Positions 34,323 to 43,330 of a DNA stretch of 64,000 nt are shown here, in pieces; the stretch's first letter is position 1, and each line of letters starts with the position of its first letter. Source of the DNA: Ascaphus truei (taxonomy: Eukaryota; Chordata; Amphibia; Anura; Ascaphidae); contig CM071570.1 in NCBI GenBank assembly GCA_036426205.1, forward strand, positions 52,622,984 through 52,686,983, read 5' to 3'. Below the pieces are notes generated by a model. That model saw only the letters and a program-made list of their open reading frames with translations, was not told the origin of the DNA and did no database searches. The translations under genes were made by a program, and so were the position numbers.

Positions 34323-34923
34323 TATGGGGCCTATTCTAGTAGCTTCGATAACAAAGTCATCGAGCTTTTTGAGCACTTCCTATACGATTTTGCAAGTTTG
34401 GTATTCAGAAAGCTTCGATGACCTGCCCAACATATACGGGGAGTACATTTTCCCGAACGGTCTCGCTCCTGGCCAAACACACCGAGCAGGAGGTGACAAA
34501 CAGCAAAATAGCTCAATTTTGATCAAATCACGTTATTCTACAGATGCAGCGGCCGTTATTAGAACACTTCACACGTTGTATACCTCGGAATACCCATGTC
34601 ATGGCACGTGATTTCTTCCAACCGTACCGCCTTTAGACGCGAGTGCAGAAAATGGCATTTCACTGTACTGGTTTTTAAACACTTGAAATTGACACAGTAG
34701 CACAGTTCTGTTCACATTACAATTCATTCATTTCTGCCACGGATATGCGAAAAATTGCACCCAAAGAAATCATAATCCATGAAATTCAAACAAAGCAACC
34801 GCGATAAACAGGTGTGCCTGGTGTGATTGGTGGCGGGAATGCCACGTGGAATACAGCAGAGCACACGAAAACGGCGCTGTGAAATGTTTGAATAACGGCC
34901 GCTGCATCTGTACTAGCCCCTAT
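34323..34923. mobile_element. Non-autonomous transposon, 595 bp (GGGGCCTATTC ends)
   Basis: The left end ggggcctattctagta (from 34326) and the right end tactagcccc (to 34920) are inverted repeats. TAT flanks both sides. Inside, acagatgcagcggccgttat (34537 on) is inverted against ataacggccgctgcatctgt near the right end, so a second fold-back spans about 34537-34911. It sits immediately after the KKEYT end of the Penelope-like frame. A related fragment lies at 11369-11480. Confidence 0.75.
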
Positions 34924-35040
34924 AATCTCATCGGGGTTCTGAAATAACGAGTTTATCAAAGATCTCATCTCCCCAAGGGTGGCGAGAAGGGATTAGAGAG
35001 TAGGATTTTGAGAGAAAAAATGCAATTTTCCTGCATTGGA

Positions 35041-35345
35041 TTGAAGTCAGGAGTCTCCAGAGCTGATACGCATTAATACCAGCTCTGGAGACCCCCGGCT
35101 TCAATTCTATGCAATAAAAACACATTTACAGGCAGCTTCATTACCTTAGTGGCTAACCGCTAAGGCAATGAAAGGGTTAACTTCCAGTGCCCGGTTTATT
35201 GTGGGTAGTGGGGGTGGGTGAAGATGATATTTGGCCCATGGTGGGTTTAGGCCTTGCGGGGGGGGGGGGAGTGTTGCGGGAGGAGTTAACTCCTTCATTA
35301 CCTTAGTAGTTACTACCGCTAAGGTAATGAAGGGGTTAACCCCTC
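35041..35345. repeat. Hairpin-bearing repeat related to 22155-23531
   Basis: A palindrome gtctccagagctg / cagctctggagac (35052-35092) is followed by cccccggcttcaattc and gcaataaaaac. Then come two more hairpins built on cattacctta and taaggtaatgaaggggttaa (about 35128-35180 and 35287-35340). All these strings recur inside the 1.38-kb element at 22-23.5 kb. A G-run lies at about 35259-35269. Confidence 0.7.
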
Positions 35346-35360
35346 CCGCTACCTACCCGG

Positions 35361-35895
35361 TTATTTTAACAAATAAATAAGAATAAGAATACAGATGTAT
35401 TTAGATTTTTTTTTTGTACATATACTATGAAGACATCTTTATTTTTATATTTATTTTCTTTTATTCTTACTGTGATTCTTATTTCTTACACTTCTAATTC
35501 TTCTTATTATTTGAATTTATTTTTGATCTATGCTTTTTATAATAAGCATTAATAAAGGTATAATTTCACAATTTTGTTTGTACATCTTTCTGCTACAGTA
35601 TATGGTTAATACTGCACATGTTTTGTATACTGTATTGATATTTGATGTATATATTGTTTAGATGGTTTTCTTGACATTGTTATTAAGATGGAGCTTTTCC
35701 CTAATTGGTTAATACTTGGCATGTGACCATGGAAAATCGCCTTGGGCGATGAATCGAAAGGGCTTTCTTCTCTTCAGTAGTTATGCCCCTGATGAAGTAG
35801 TTGCTCCACGAAACGCATAGCATTTATTGTGGAAGGCTTGGTGTGCATGCGAGCAGGGAGGAGCTCGCTATAGCCTCGGAGGCTTCCATTTGGTG
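35361..35895 (+). mobile_element. 3' noncoding region of the Penelope-like element
   Basis: AT-rich sequence with an aataaaggt signal at about 35551, leading to a hammerhead-like module at 35789-35824. The position, downstream of the GIY-YIG frame, fits the terminal repeat (pLTR) of a PLE. The same type of sequence seems to continue past two hAT insertions to ggcgctttttgtcttctctc at about 36818-36837. The boundaries are inferred, not seen. Confidence 0.5.
35789..35824 (+). ncRNA. Hammerhead-ribozyme-like core
   Basis: CTGATGA (35789-35795), one extra A, stem GTAG/CCAC around loop TTGCT (35797-35809), GAAA (35810-35813), then a second stem ACGC/GCAT around ATA (35813-35823) and a T at the position expected for cleavage. 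This is the order of the hammerhead core: CUGAUGA, stem II, GAAA, stem III, UH. The two mismatches (A-C in stem II, C-A in stem III) are what G-to-A changes of paired bases would leave. A convincing stem I is not visible and the extra A is unusual, so activity is doubtful. Known biology: Penelope-like elements have been reported to carry hammerhead motifs. Confidence 0.45.
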
Positions 35896-36298
35896 GTGTA
35901 CAACAGGAGTGCGCAAACTATTGGTGTTGTGCCCCACCCCTCCGCTTGGTCCCCCCGGTGCTCGCACACCCCTAAGCTCATTTTGCGACGTCAAATGATG
36001 CAGCGGGGTCATGTGACGTCACGTCATTACCCTGCGTCATCATTTGATACCGCATTGCCATGGCGTCGGGTCATGTGACATCACATCACATGGTCCCACG
36101 GAGTAATTTGTTGCCGCGTAGCCATGGCGACGTGTCACACCACGCATATGAATCCCGGCAGTGAAGTTGCAGAGGACTCACGCGATCCCACTGAATTTAA
36201 TTTAAATGCCTTGGGGAAGAGCACGGAACCTGTGCAACCGACAGCGCCCCCCAGGAAAATCTCACACGCCCCCCAGTTTGCACACCCCTGGTGTAAGA
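35896..36298. mobile_element. hAT MITE, 387 bp
   Basis: It runs from CAGGAGTGCGCAAACT (35904) to its counterpart agtttgcacacccctg (ending 36290). The flanking 8-mers gtgtacaa and gtgtaaga agree at 6 of 8 positions. The interior is CpG-rich and includes atttaatttaaatgc as in the element at 41612-41881, with which it shares both ends. No transposase. Confidence 0.85.
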
Positions 36299-36392
36299 TG
36301 CTGGAAATACCACACGGTCAGGGGCTTTTTGCTGGAAGGCTAAGATACCAGATTGCGACCAGATAATGGACCAAAGACCGAGAAATGTGTTT

Positions 36393-36722
36393 CTCGATAT
36401 CAGGGCCGGCTTGTTCTTTTGTGGGGCTCGATGTACAGTAGGAGCTTTCACAGGTCCGTTTACCTGGACCAGCGCAGCATCTCCTCAGACAATGCGGCAT
36501 CATGGTAACGCGGCGTCACGTTGTCATGGTAACGCTACATCGCAATGCCATGATAACGGGACACTGAAGGAGGACATGCCACCGGACAGATAAGAGACAG
36601 TTGCAGAGGCCCTCTGCTCTCCCCCAGCAATCAGCTTTATTGTTATGGAGGGGAGCTCAGGGCTTCTGCAACCACAAGGCTCGGTGTGATGGCACCGCCA
36701 TCAAGTCAGCCCTGCTCTATAT
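36393..36722. mobile_element. hAT MITE, 314 bp
   Basis: It begins CAGGGCCGGCTTGTT (36401) and ends caagtcagccctg (36714), an imperfect inverted repeat with CAG/CTG termini. The flanking 8-mers ctcgatat and ctctatat agree at 7 of 8 positions. The interior holds repeated atggtaacg and cacgttgtcatgg motifs. The end sequence differs from the other hAT families here. Confidence 0.85.
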
Positions 36723-38604
36723 GCTGATGTTATACTTTCTAAATGTGAGTGCAATACTTATTATTTATGCTGAATGATCTATTTTTAATACGGAATTATA
36801 CTATTGCAGTTTCTTGGCGCTTTTTGTCTTCTCTCCCCTTTGAATATTTATTCAGAATGAGACTAAAGGCATCTTACCCGGAGGAGCAACTGCAGGAAAT
36901 AACACGGATTCCCAGAAAAAGGAGTTCCTTTTCCAATTTGAATTCCGCAAACTGCTCCTATTATAGAATTCACTTTGACTGATTATATTTTCACTCTGAG
37001 ATTTTATTTGCATGTCATTCCCAGAATCCCTTGCTGCAGTGGAAGCACTGTATGCTAGGTGATTATGGTGTAAAGCAGAGTTGCAGACCTGTGTAAAAAG
37101 ACATGTGAATGTGCTCACCATTTATATTTTTATTTGCTATATGCTATATGGTGGATGTTTTTTTTGTCACGTTTTTCCCCCACCATAACTTATCTAATGT
37201 GTGGTGAAACCTACCCAGCTTCAAATTGCAAAGCCAGTGCAACCCGCCTCATACTTGTGATACCCAAAAATAATGTTGCGCACTGAAAATTAGCTTATTT
37301 GCAATGTATTATTTTATACTATTGAGCATGCTTTAAAATATGTTTTAACATATTATTCTTTCAATTGTGTCATGATTTTCTTGAACAAAATGCTGCTGGC
37401 AAACAGTGCTGGTGTTTGTGGTTTGTGTTTGCTGTCCTGCAAGTGAATAATGTGCAGTTTTAGTATGACAAGTGAAACCATTGCATGCAACATTTTGTCA
37501 GCCAATCACTGATTCCTGTGTGATCAACAGCATAGCTTCCCTCTCATTAATGAAGCCAAAAAGAGAAGGGCTGTACTTGAATAAGGTCTTAATTGTGATC
37601 TGTACAATTTAATTAGTGGCACAGTAATTCCAGCTCTGGGTTTACATGCCTGGGAATGAGTATTTAACTACAGCATACCTCAAGGGTTTAATTTATTTCA
37701 AAATAAATAACAGAGGCCATTTGTAGGAGAACCAGAGTGGAAGTAGCCTTGCTTCCCAGAAAGCCTTGAGGAGTGAGAGATCTTACATGGCAAGGAAAGG
37801 CCAAGAGAGCCACACATGAACAAAGCCGGGCTAGCAGCTGAAATGGACTAGACAGAGTTAGAATCCACACTACAGCAGAGAAAAGCTGGCAACCTGCAGT
37901 GCCTGATTTCAGAGGCTGACGAGGGACAGTTAGGAATTATGGCTCTATTTAGGTGTCTTTGAAAAGGTTGTGCAACATTACTACAAAATAGAAAAGTACC
38001 AAATAAATTCACAAATAAATATCTGTTAAAAGAAAGAAATGCCAAAGAAATGGAAACGTAGAAAAAGGTCACACAATGGAATTCTCTGTTATATCATATC
38101 TTTAGGAGAAGGCCCTACTCAATATACTCCCAAGAGTCTTGCTCAATGTTTTGTTTTTTTATGCAAAAAAGACCTGCAGTCCTCTTCACCTTATTAAGTG
38201 AAGGGTGAAAAAATACCTGATGCAGCCCTAAAAAAAAAAAAATGATTATCTGCCAAAATCCAAATAAGCATGCAAAGAAGTAATTTTGGCAAAATTAATC
38301 AGTCACATACTATTCAATAAATTCCAAATAAATGCAAAAAGGCAATCCCAGCCCTCCGGTTCGCAATTTTGTATGGCTAGTAGAGGGTGGTGAACCAGGC
38401 AAGTCAAGAATCTATATGGCATTTGCCATATAGAGTACCAGACGGGAAAGGCTGGTCAAGTTTAAAATAAAATACACATTCAAAAATGTTATATTATTAA
38501 TCTGTTAAAAACCAAAGTAGTCATGACACACTATGCATGCCTTTATGTCCGCTAGGTAACTAAATGGGTTAATAATCCTGATACCTCAACTCATCCTAAT
38601 GTAA
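36723..38604. other. No gene seen after a possible PLE end
   Basis: The first 115 bases, up to ggcgctttttgtcttctctc (about 36837), may still be the PLE terminal repeat. The rest is AT-rich noncoding sequence without recognisable features. Confidence 0.45.
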
Positions 38605-38615
38605 CCCATGACTCC

Positions 38616-39490
38616 CAGTGCTGCTTCTCAGAGATATGCTGTAAACCAAGATCTCCACTTTCTGAATAAAGGAGTTAGTGAGTTTGCCTTGTGCAGTCAG
38701 CTCAGAGTGCTCCGTCTGATTACGAGGGATATAATATCATTTAGTTGTCTACATGCTCCACTGTCACGCTGAAGCACCTCACAGTCGTGTACTAATTGGC
38801 CCAATGTCAACTAAACACTTGAATCCACAGATTCAGGAATTGGGCTGGTTGGGATCATTAAACTCCTAACATCTTCCTAAATTCCCCCGTACCGCTTAAG
38901 AATAAAGCTTTGGAATAAGCCAGGCGGCTCTTCTGTGACGTTAGCTACTGGTATTTTTCTTAATACCCTTACAGTCCAGGGTATAACTATCTCAGGTATA
39001 CCCATCTTCTCAGGAATGTGGCTTGGTGGCAGGTGTTCAGTGCATTCTACCAGTATACACAAGGCGTTAGCATTAAGGTCAAATTGACTGCCGGTAATAC
39101 AGGTTCTGCCACACACTTTTACGGACTGTAGCATCTGCATGATAAGGAAGTAATCAATTCCTTCTGGAACTTGTGTCATAACTACCGTTGTTCTTGACGG
39201 GTATTCAGTCTCTGTAGCACTAGCAGGGCATTTTTGTAAGTGCCCATGTTAATTCCTTTACACTGACTACTTGTGCAGAAAGGGCCCCAATTTGGTAGAT
39301 AGCGAGGAGAAGTACTGTATGCCTTCAAACAATTACTTTTTTATCCAGTTTGGATGACTTTCAGTGCTACTTGTTGCCAAAGATATGGTATACACCAAGA
39401 TCTCCAACTTCTATGTAAAGGGTTCCTGAGTTTGCCCTGGTAGGCATCTCAAGGTGCCCCTCCTGCTTATTAGTGATGTATTATAATGTA
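38616..39490. repeat. Direct repeats of about 130 bp flanking the PNMA-like pseudogene
   Basis: The segment at about 38616-38745 (agtgctgctt, gagatatg, accaagatctccac, gagtttgcc) recurs at about 39363-39490 (agtgctactt, agatatgg, accaagatctccaa, gagtttgcc) in the same orientation, about 745 bp away. The copies have diverged strongly. They could be remnants of LTRs or of a local duplication. Confidence 0.7.
38877..39300 (-). pseudogene. PNMA/gypsy-gag-like N-terminal fragment
   Basis: A minus-strand frame of 100 codons (39179 down to 38877) contains QMLQSVKVCGRT, then ILVECTEHLPPSHIPEKMG, then a PWTVRVLRKIPV-like piece. This order, a helix with a 'VKVxGRT' turn, an 'ALLVEC...L...IP' strand and a 'PW' turn, resembles the N-terminal domain of PNMA-family proteins, which derive from Ty3/gypsy gag genes. 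Upstream to about 39300, in another frame, there are further coding-like residues (SKGIN.GTYKNALLVL), which suggests one frameshift. There is no capsid or zinc-knuckle part before the downstream repeat, so only the N-terminal domain remains. The match is from pattern memory and is moderate. Confidence 0.4.
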
Positions 39491-41149
39491 GTTTCTCCTA
39501 CCAGTATGAGATAGCACAGAACCCACATAAACAATGACACACTGCAATTCTGAAACAGCAATACGTGTATTATTCTGTATATAGAAAGGTCTGATTAATC
39601 ACTGATATTAATCACTGACTGTGGAAAGGCAATTAGATGTAACACAATTGATATTTGGGAAAAACAGAAAAAGAGACAACACAGTTGAGCGGAATCCAGA
39701 GACATGGAAGCTGCTACCCAGCCTCTGCTCGGTGAAATAGTCTCCAAGGAGGTTTCAGCAACTGTGTGGCAACGACGAGAGATTAACGTGCTTCCAACTG
39801 GGTCCCATTTATCCAGGCAATCAGGAGCTTTGTAGTAGAAAAACATTGCTGGCTCCAGGCAAACAGAGATATATGCTAACATTATCAGCAGATACTAGCA
39901 GACCCACATTTAAGTCAGTGTAGGATTAAGAGGCTGCACATTAATCGTAGAACTCTTTCTGTATAAAACCTTCATAAATTGCTAACCAAGGGGTTATTAG
40001 AGCTAAATCCTGGCCATTCGAAACAGCGGTAAACCTCAGATGTGCAAAGGAACTTAACAGGATATAAGAGAAGGGTAAAATGAGGTTTCATAGCCTGCTT
40101 AAATGTTGTGATCGGTAGAAGCAGGTGCACTAAGAGAATAATAGATATGAAAAAAATTAAACAAAAAGCTTCAAACAGACAAAGGGGATGATGGTCTGAA
40201 AGCCCCAAATTGTATGCACACTAAACCTTAAACGATCAGAGTAGTATACTCTAGGACAGTACCAAATCCCACGCAAATGAGAGATGGGAGAGAATAATGC
40301 TGGAAGTGTGTACTGTAATAATCAGTGATGTTTACTGTATGGATATACAGAAGAGATCGCTAAAAGTAATGCGAGATATTCAAATTATGAACAATTACAA
40401 TCTTTCAATAGTGCAAAGTGATTAAAATAAATGATCTCTAGTTTAAAGAAAAATTCTATCCAGAAGGCAGCACTTTTGACAGTCAGACCTCACTGTGCTA
40501 GTTGCACAGCAGGGATTATTGCAACAAAGTTGCACAGTGAAGAGTGCCTGACAGTAAAAGGACTACTAGAGTACATACACCATATAATTAGTGTCAAAGA
40601 TGTAGCCGAAATTACTAATCAAGTTGATATTAGTGCTCTAGTAACAATATTGTTGTAATGTAACTCCTATCTACTATGAGTAGTTACTATATTCTACTGG
40701 GTGTTAGGCTCTGGAAACACCCAAATCCAAATAATTGTACTTGAATATATCCCATATAGAGGGAATGGGAAGCTTTAAGGAGATCTCAGTGTATAATGTT
40801 TTACCACAGCCGGTTGCAAAATAACCCTCAGTGAAATAGAGTGTGATGCTGCAATAATTAGAGAGAGTTCCATCTGTAACGTATAATAAGCATGATGATC
40901 CAGATGACAATGGAGTGTCCCGGAGAAATGAATAAATATACAATAGGAAGGGATATGTGTCTAGTGGTGTCCACTTGACAACCACAAATTAAACACAATG
41001 ATAAACACCCAACCAAGTATAAACAAATCAGAGAATAAAGTTGCACAGGTGTACACATGGGCGTCCGCAGAAATGTTTTCAGGGGGGGGCATAATGTTAA
41101 CTAGACAGAGAGAGAGAGTGGTTGTGGGGGTGTGTGGGTGACGGGGTGG
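39491..41149. other. No gene seen
   Basis: AT-rich. Several minus-strand frames of 60-95 codons are present but none is recognisable. A G-run lies at about 41082-41089. Confidence 0.45.
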
Positions 41150-41360
41150 GTGACTGACACTTTGACTGACTGACTCGTGTGTGACTGACACTTGGGTGGG
41201 TGACTGACTGACTGTGGGTTGGTGTCTGTATTCATTCACAGACACAGACACAAACACACACCCTCCCTCTCTCAGATTCTCCCTCTCCCTCTCAGACTCT
41301 CCCTCTCCCTCTCAGACTCTCCCTCTCCCTCTCAGACTCTCCCTCTCCCTCTCAGACTCT
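41150..41360. repeat. GACTGACT tract and 20-bp CT-rich tandem repeat
   Basis: The first part (41150-41220) is built from gactgac and gggtgggtgac. The second (41261-41360) is five copies of a 20-bp unit ccctctccctctcagactct, of which the first is diverged. No coding meaning. Confidence 0.95.
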
Positions 41361-41603
41361 CGGGGGGTATGGATCAGGGCTATTTCTGTGTTTGTGTGTG
41401 GCTGTGTGTGGGTGTGGGGTTGTGCGCATTGACTGCTGCTGAGCATGCTTCAATGTCAATTTTGTTTGTCTAATAAAGAACCAAACTACCTGGGAATATA
41501 TATTATATATATAACACAGCAAACCAACGTTTTTGAAGAGAGAAAAACTGCATACATTTTCCTTTTATATTATGACATGTGACTTTTTTCGTGGGAGAGG
41601 GCG
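41361..41603. other. GT-rich spacer
   Basis: tgtgtgtggctgtg-type simple sequence near 41390-41425; otherwise nothing. Confidence 0.5.
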
Positions 41604-41889
41604 CTTTAAGGCAGCGGTGTGCAAACTTTTGGCGCTGCGCCCCCATGCCTGCTAGGCCCCACTGCTCGCACCGCCCCCCCCCCCCTTCCCTAGGAACCGA
41701 CGCCTGAGGCATCATTTGACACGCATTGCCATAGCGGCGCATCGCACGGAGGTAAGTAAGTTACAGAGACCTTGTGCGCTCTCCAGCATTTAATTTAAAT
41801 GCTTTGGGGAGGAGCGCGGGGCCTCTGTAACTGCTGCGCACCCCCCGAAAAAATCTCCACGCCCCAGTTTGCGCTCCCCTGCTTTAAGG
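41604..41889. mobile_element. hAT MITE with perfect 8-bp target duplication, 270 bp
   Basis: It runs from CAGCGGTGTGCAAACT (41612) to agtttgcgctcccctg (41881). The 8 bases ctttaagg flank both sides perfectly (41604-41611 and 41882-41889). It contains a C-run (about 41674-41685) and the atttaatttaaatgc core shared with the element at 35904-36290. Same hAT family, no transposase. Confidence 0.93.
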
Positions 41890-42639
41890 GATAATATGCT
41901 ATCAGTCTACAGTAGAGGCAACGTTTATTCTAACATTTGCCGTAAACTAGCCGGGTTACATTCTGGGTATGTGCTGGGTATGTTCTGGGCTAGTTTGAGG
42001 CACGTTTAAGGTATTTCTGCATTGACTAACGACCCATAGGATTAATACAGCAGGGATCCCTGGCAGTCCAATTCAGTTTGAATGGGACTGCCAGGGACCC
42101 CCGCTGTTAATCTGATAGGCCATTAATCAATGCAGAAATGCTGGGGCTAGTTTAAGGAAAGTTTAAGGCATGTATTCAGAATGTACCGGGGTGTTTCCTG
42201 GGTTTTTTGGGGAATTGCCACTGGTTTTTGTTCGAATAAGAGTTGCCTCTACTGTATTTAAAAGAATATCCATATGCAATATAAATGCCGTGAAGAAATC
42301 CAACATTAATTGGATGTCTTCCTTCAGATTAGTTATTATAAAAATACATACATTATTTTAAAACTTACATAAGCACAATGTGTGATCCAAATATGTCAAA
42401 AACGATATCCTTGTGGCGAGAAGATTTACCAGGAATAGAAGTATTTATGTGATATTCCTGCACACTGCTGCTCATGCGTTTGAATTTATTTGATTTTGAC
42501 ACATTGTGAAGTCTTGTTCCTATACCACGTTTAAAGAAATATCACATTCATCGCTATATCAAGACTACAGGCCCAAGTGAGGCTTTTATTTTTCTTCAAA
42601 AAACACCGCCCACCCGGGCATTCATAGCCAGGTAATATA
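41890..42639. other. No gene; contains a palindrome at 42050-42112
   Basis: The palindrome pairs gggatccctggcagtcc with ggactgccagggaccc around attcagtttgaat. It resembles the hairpins of the 35-kb and 61-kb repeats. A short repeat on gggctagttt and aaggYatgt surrounds it. Confidence 0.55.
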
Positions 42640-43330
42640 TGTATATCTTTATTTATATAGTGCCCACAGCTGTACATTTTACAAGAGGGACGTTACAGGG
42701 AATTGCAGTACAAGTGCAACAAATAAGATCAGACAATAGGAAGGGAAATCCCTGCCCCGATGAGGTTACAATCTAAGTGGTATGATGGGAAATGTACAGA
42801 GACAGCAGGTGAGGAAATAAGTACTGTAAACGGCAGTCATTGGTAGACGTGACTGAGGGTGTGGGACAATAGCCATGAGTCTAAGCTATTGTAACGCTTA
42901 ATTTAAGAGGTGAGTTTTAAGGTTTGTCTCAAAGGTTGGGAGAGAAGGTTCTTGGCGTAAACAGAGTGTGAGGGAGTTCCACAGGGAAGGGATAGTGAGG
43001 GGAAAAGGTTTAAGGCGAGACAGAGCAGTAGAGGTGAAAGGGGTGGAAAGGTGACGGTTGTGGGTAGAATGCAGGAGACGAGCGGGGTATAGTGAGAGAC
43101 CAGATCTGATATGTAGGGAGGAGCGTATGAGTGGAGAGTCTTGAAGGTAAGGGGGAGAACGTTGTGGGTGATCCTAACCTTGATGGGAAGGCAGGGGAGT
43201 GATTTAAGGAGGAGATGAGCAGAGACTGTTTTGGGAGAAAGTGAAATTATTCTAGCAGCAGAATTCTGGATAGATTGCAAAGGAGAAAGTTGTGAGCTCT
43301 GTTAGCAGTATGTTACAACAATCCAGACGG
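42640..43330 (-). mobile_element. L2/Rex-like LINE, RT C-terminus and 3' end
   Basis: A minus-strand frame (43280 down to 42903, 125 codons) starts QSIQNSAARIISLSPK and continues LKSLPCLPIKVRITHNVL and APPYISDLVSHY. This is the classic end of the reverse transcriptase of L2 and related LINEs: 'QNxAARLI...LKxLHWLPIxxRIxFKxL...APxYLSDLI'. The 3' noncoding part contains ttagattgtaacctcatcgg and ends in ggcactatataaataaag (about 42670-42650), which is typical of these elements. Upstream coding sequence to about 43473 is in another frame. 5' truncated. Confidence 0.78.

Noticed and set aside
39595..39882. 95-codon minus-strand frame
   Set aside because: No domain and no splice or promoter support; chance is likely.
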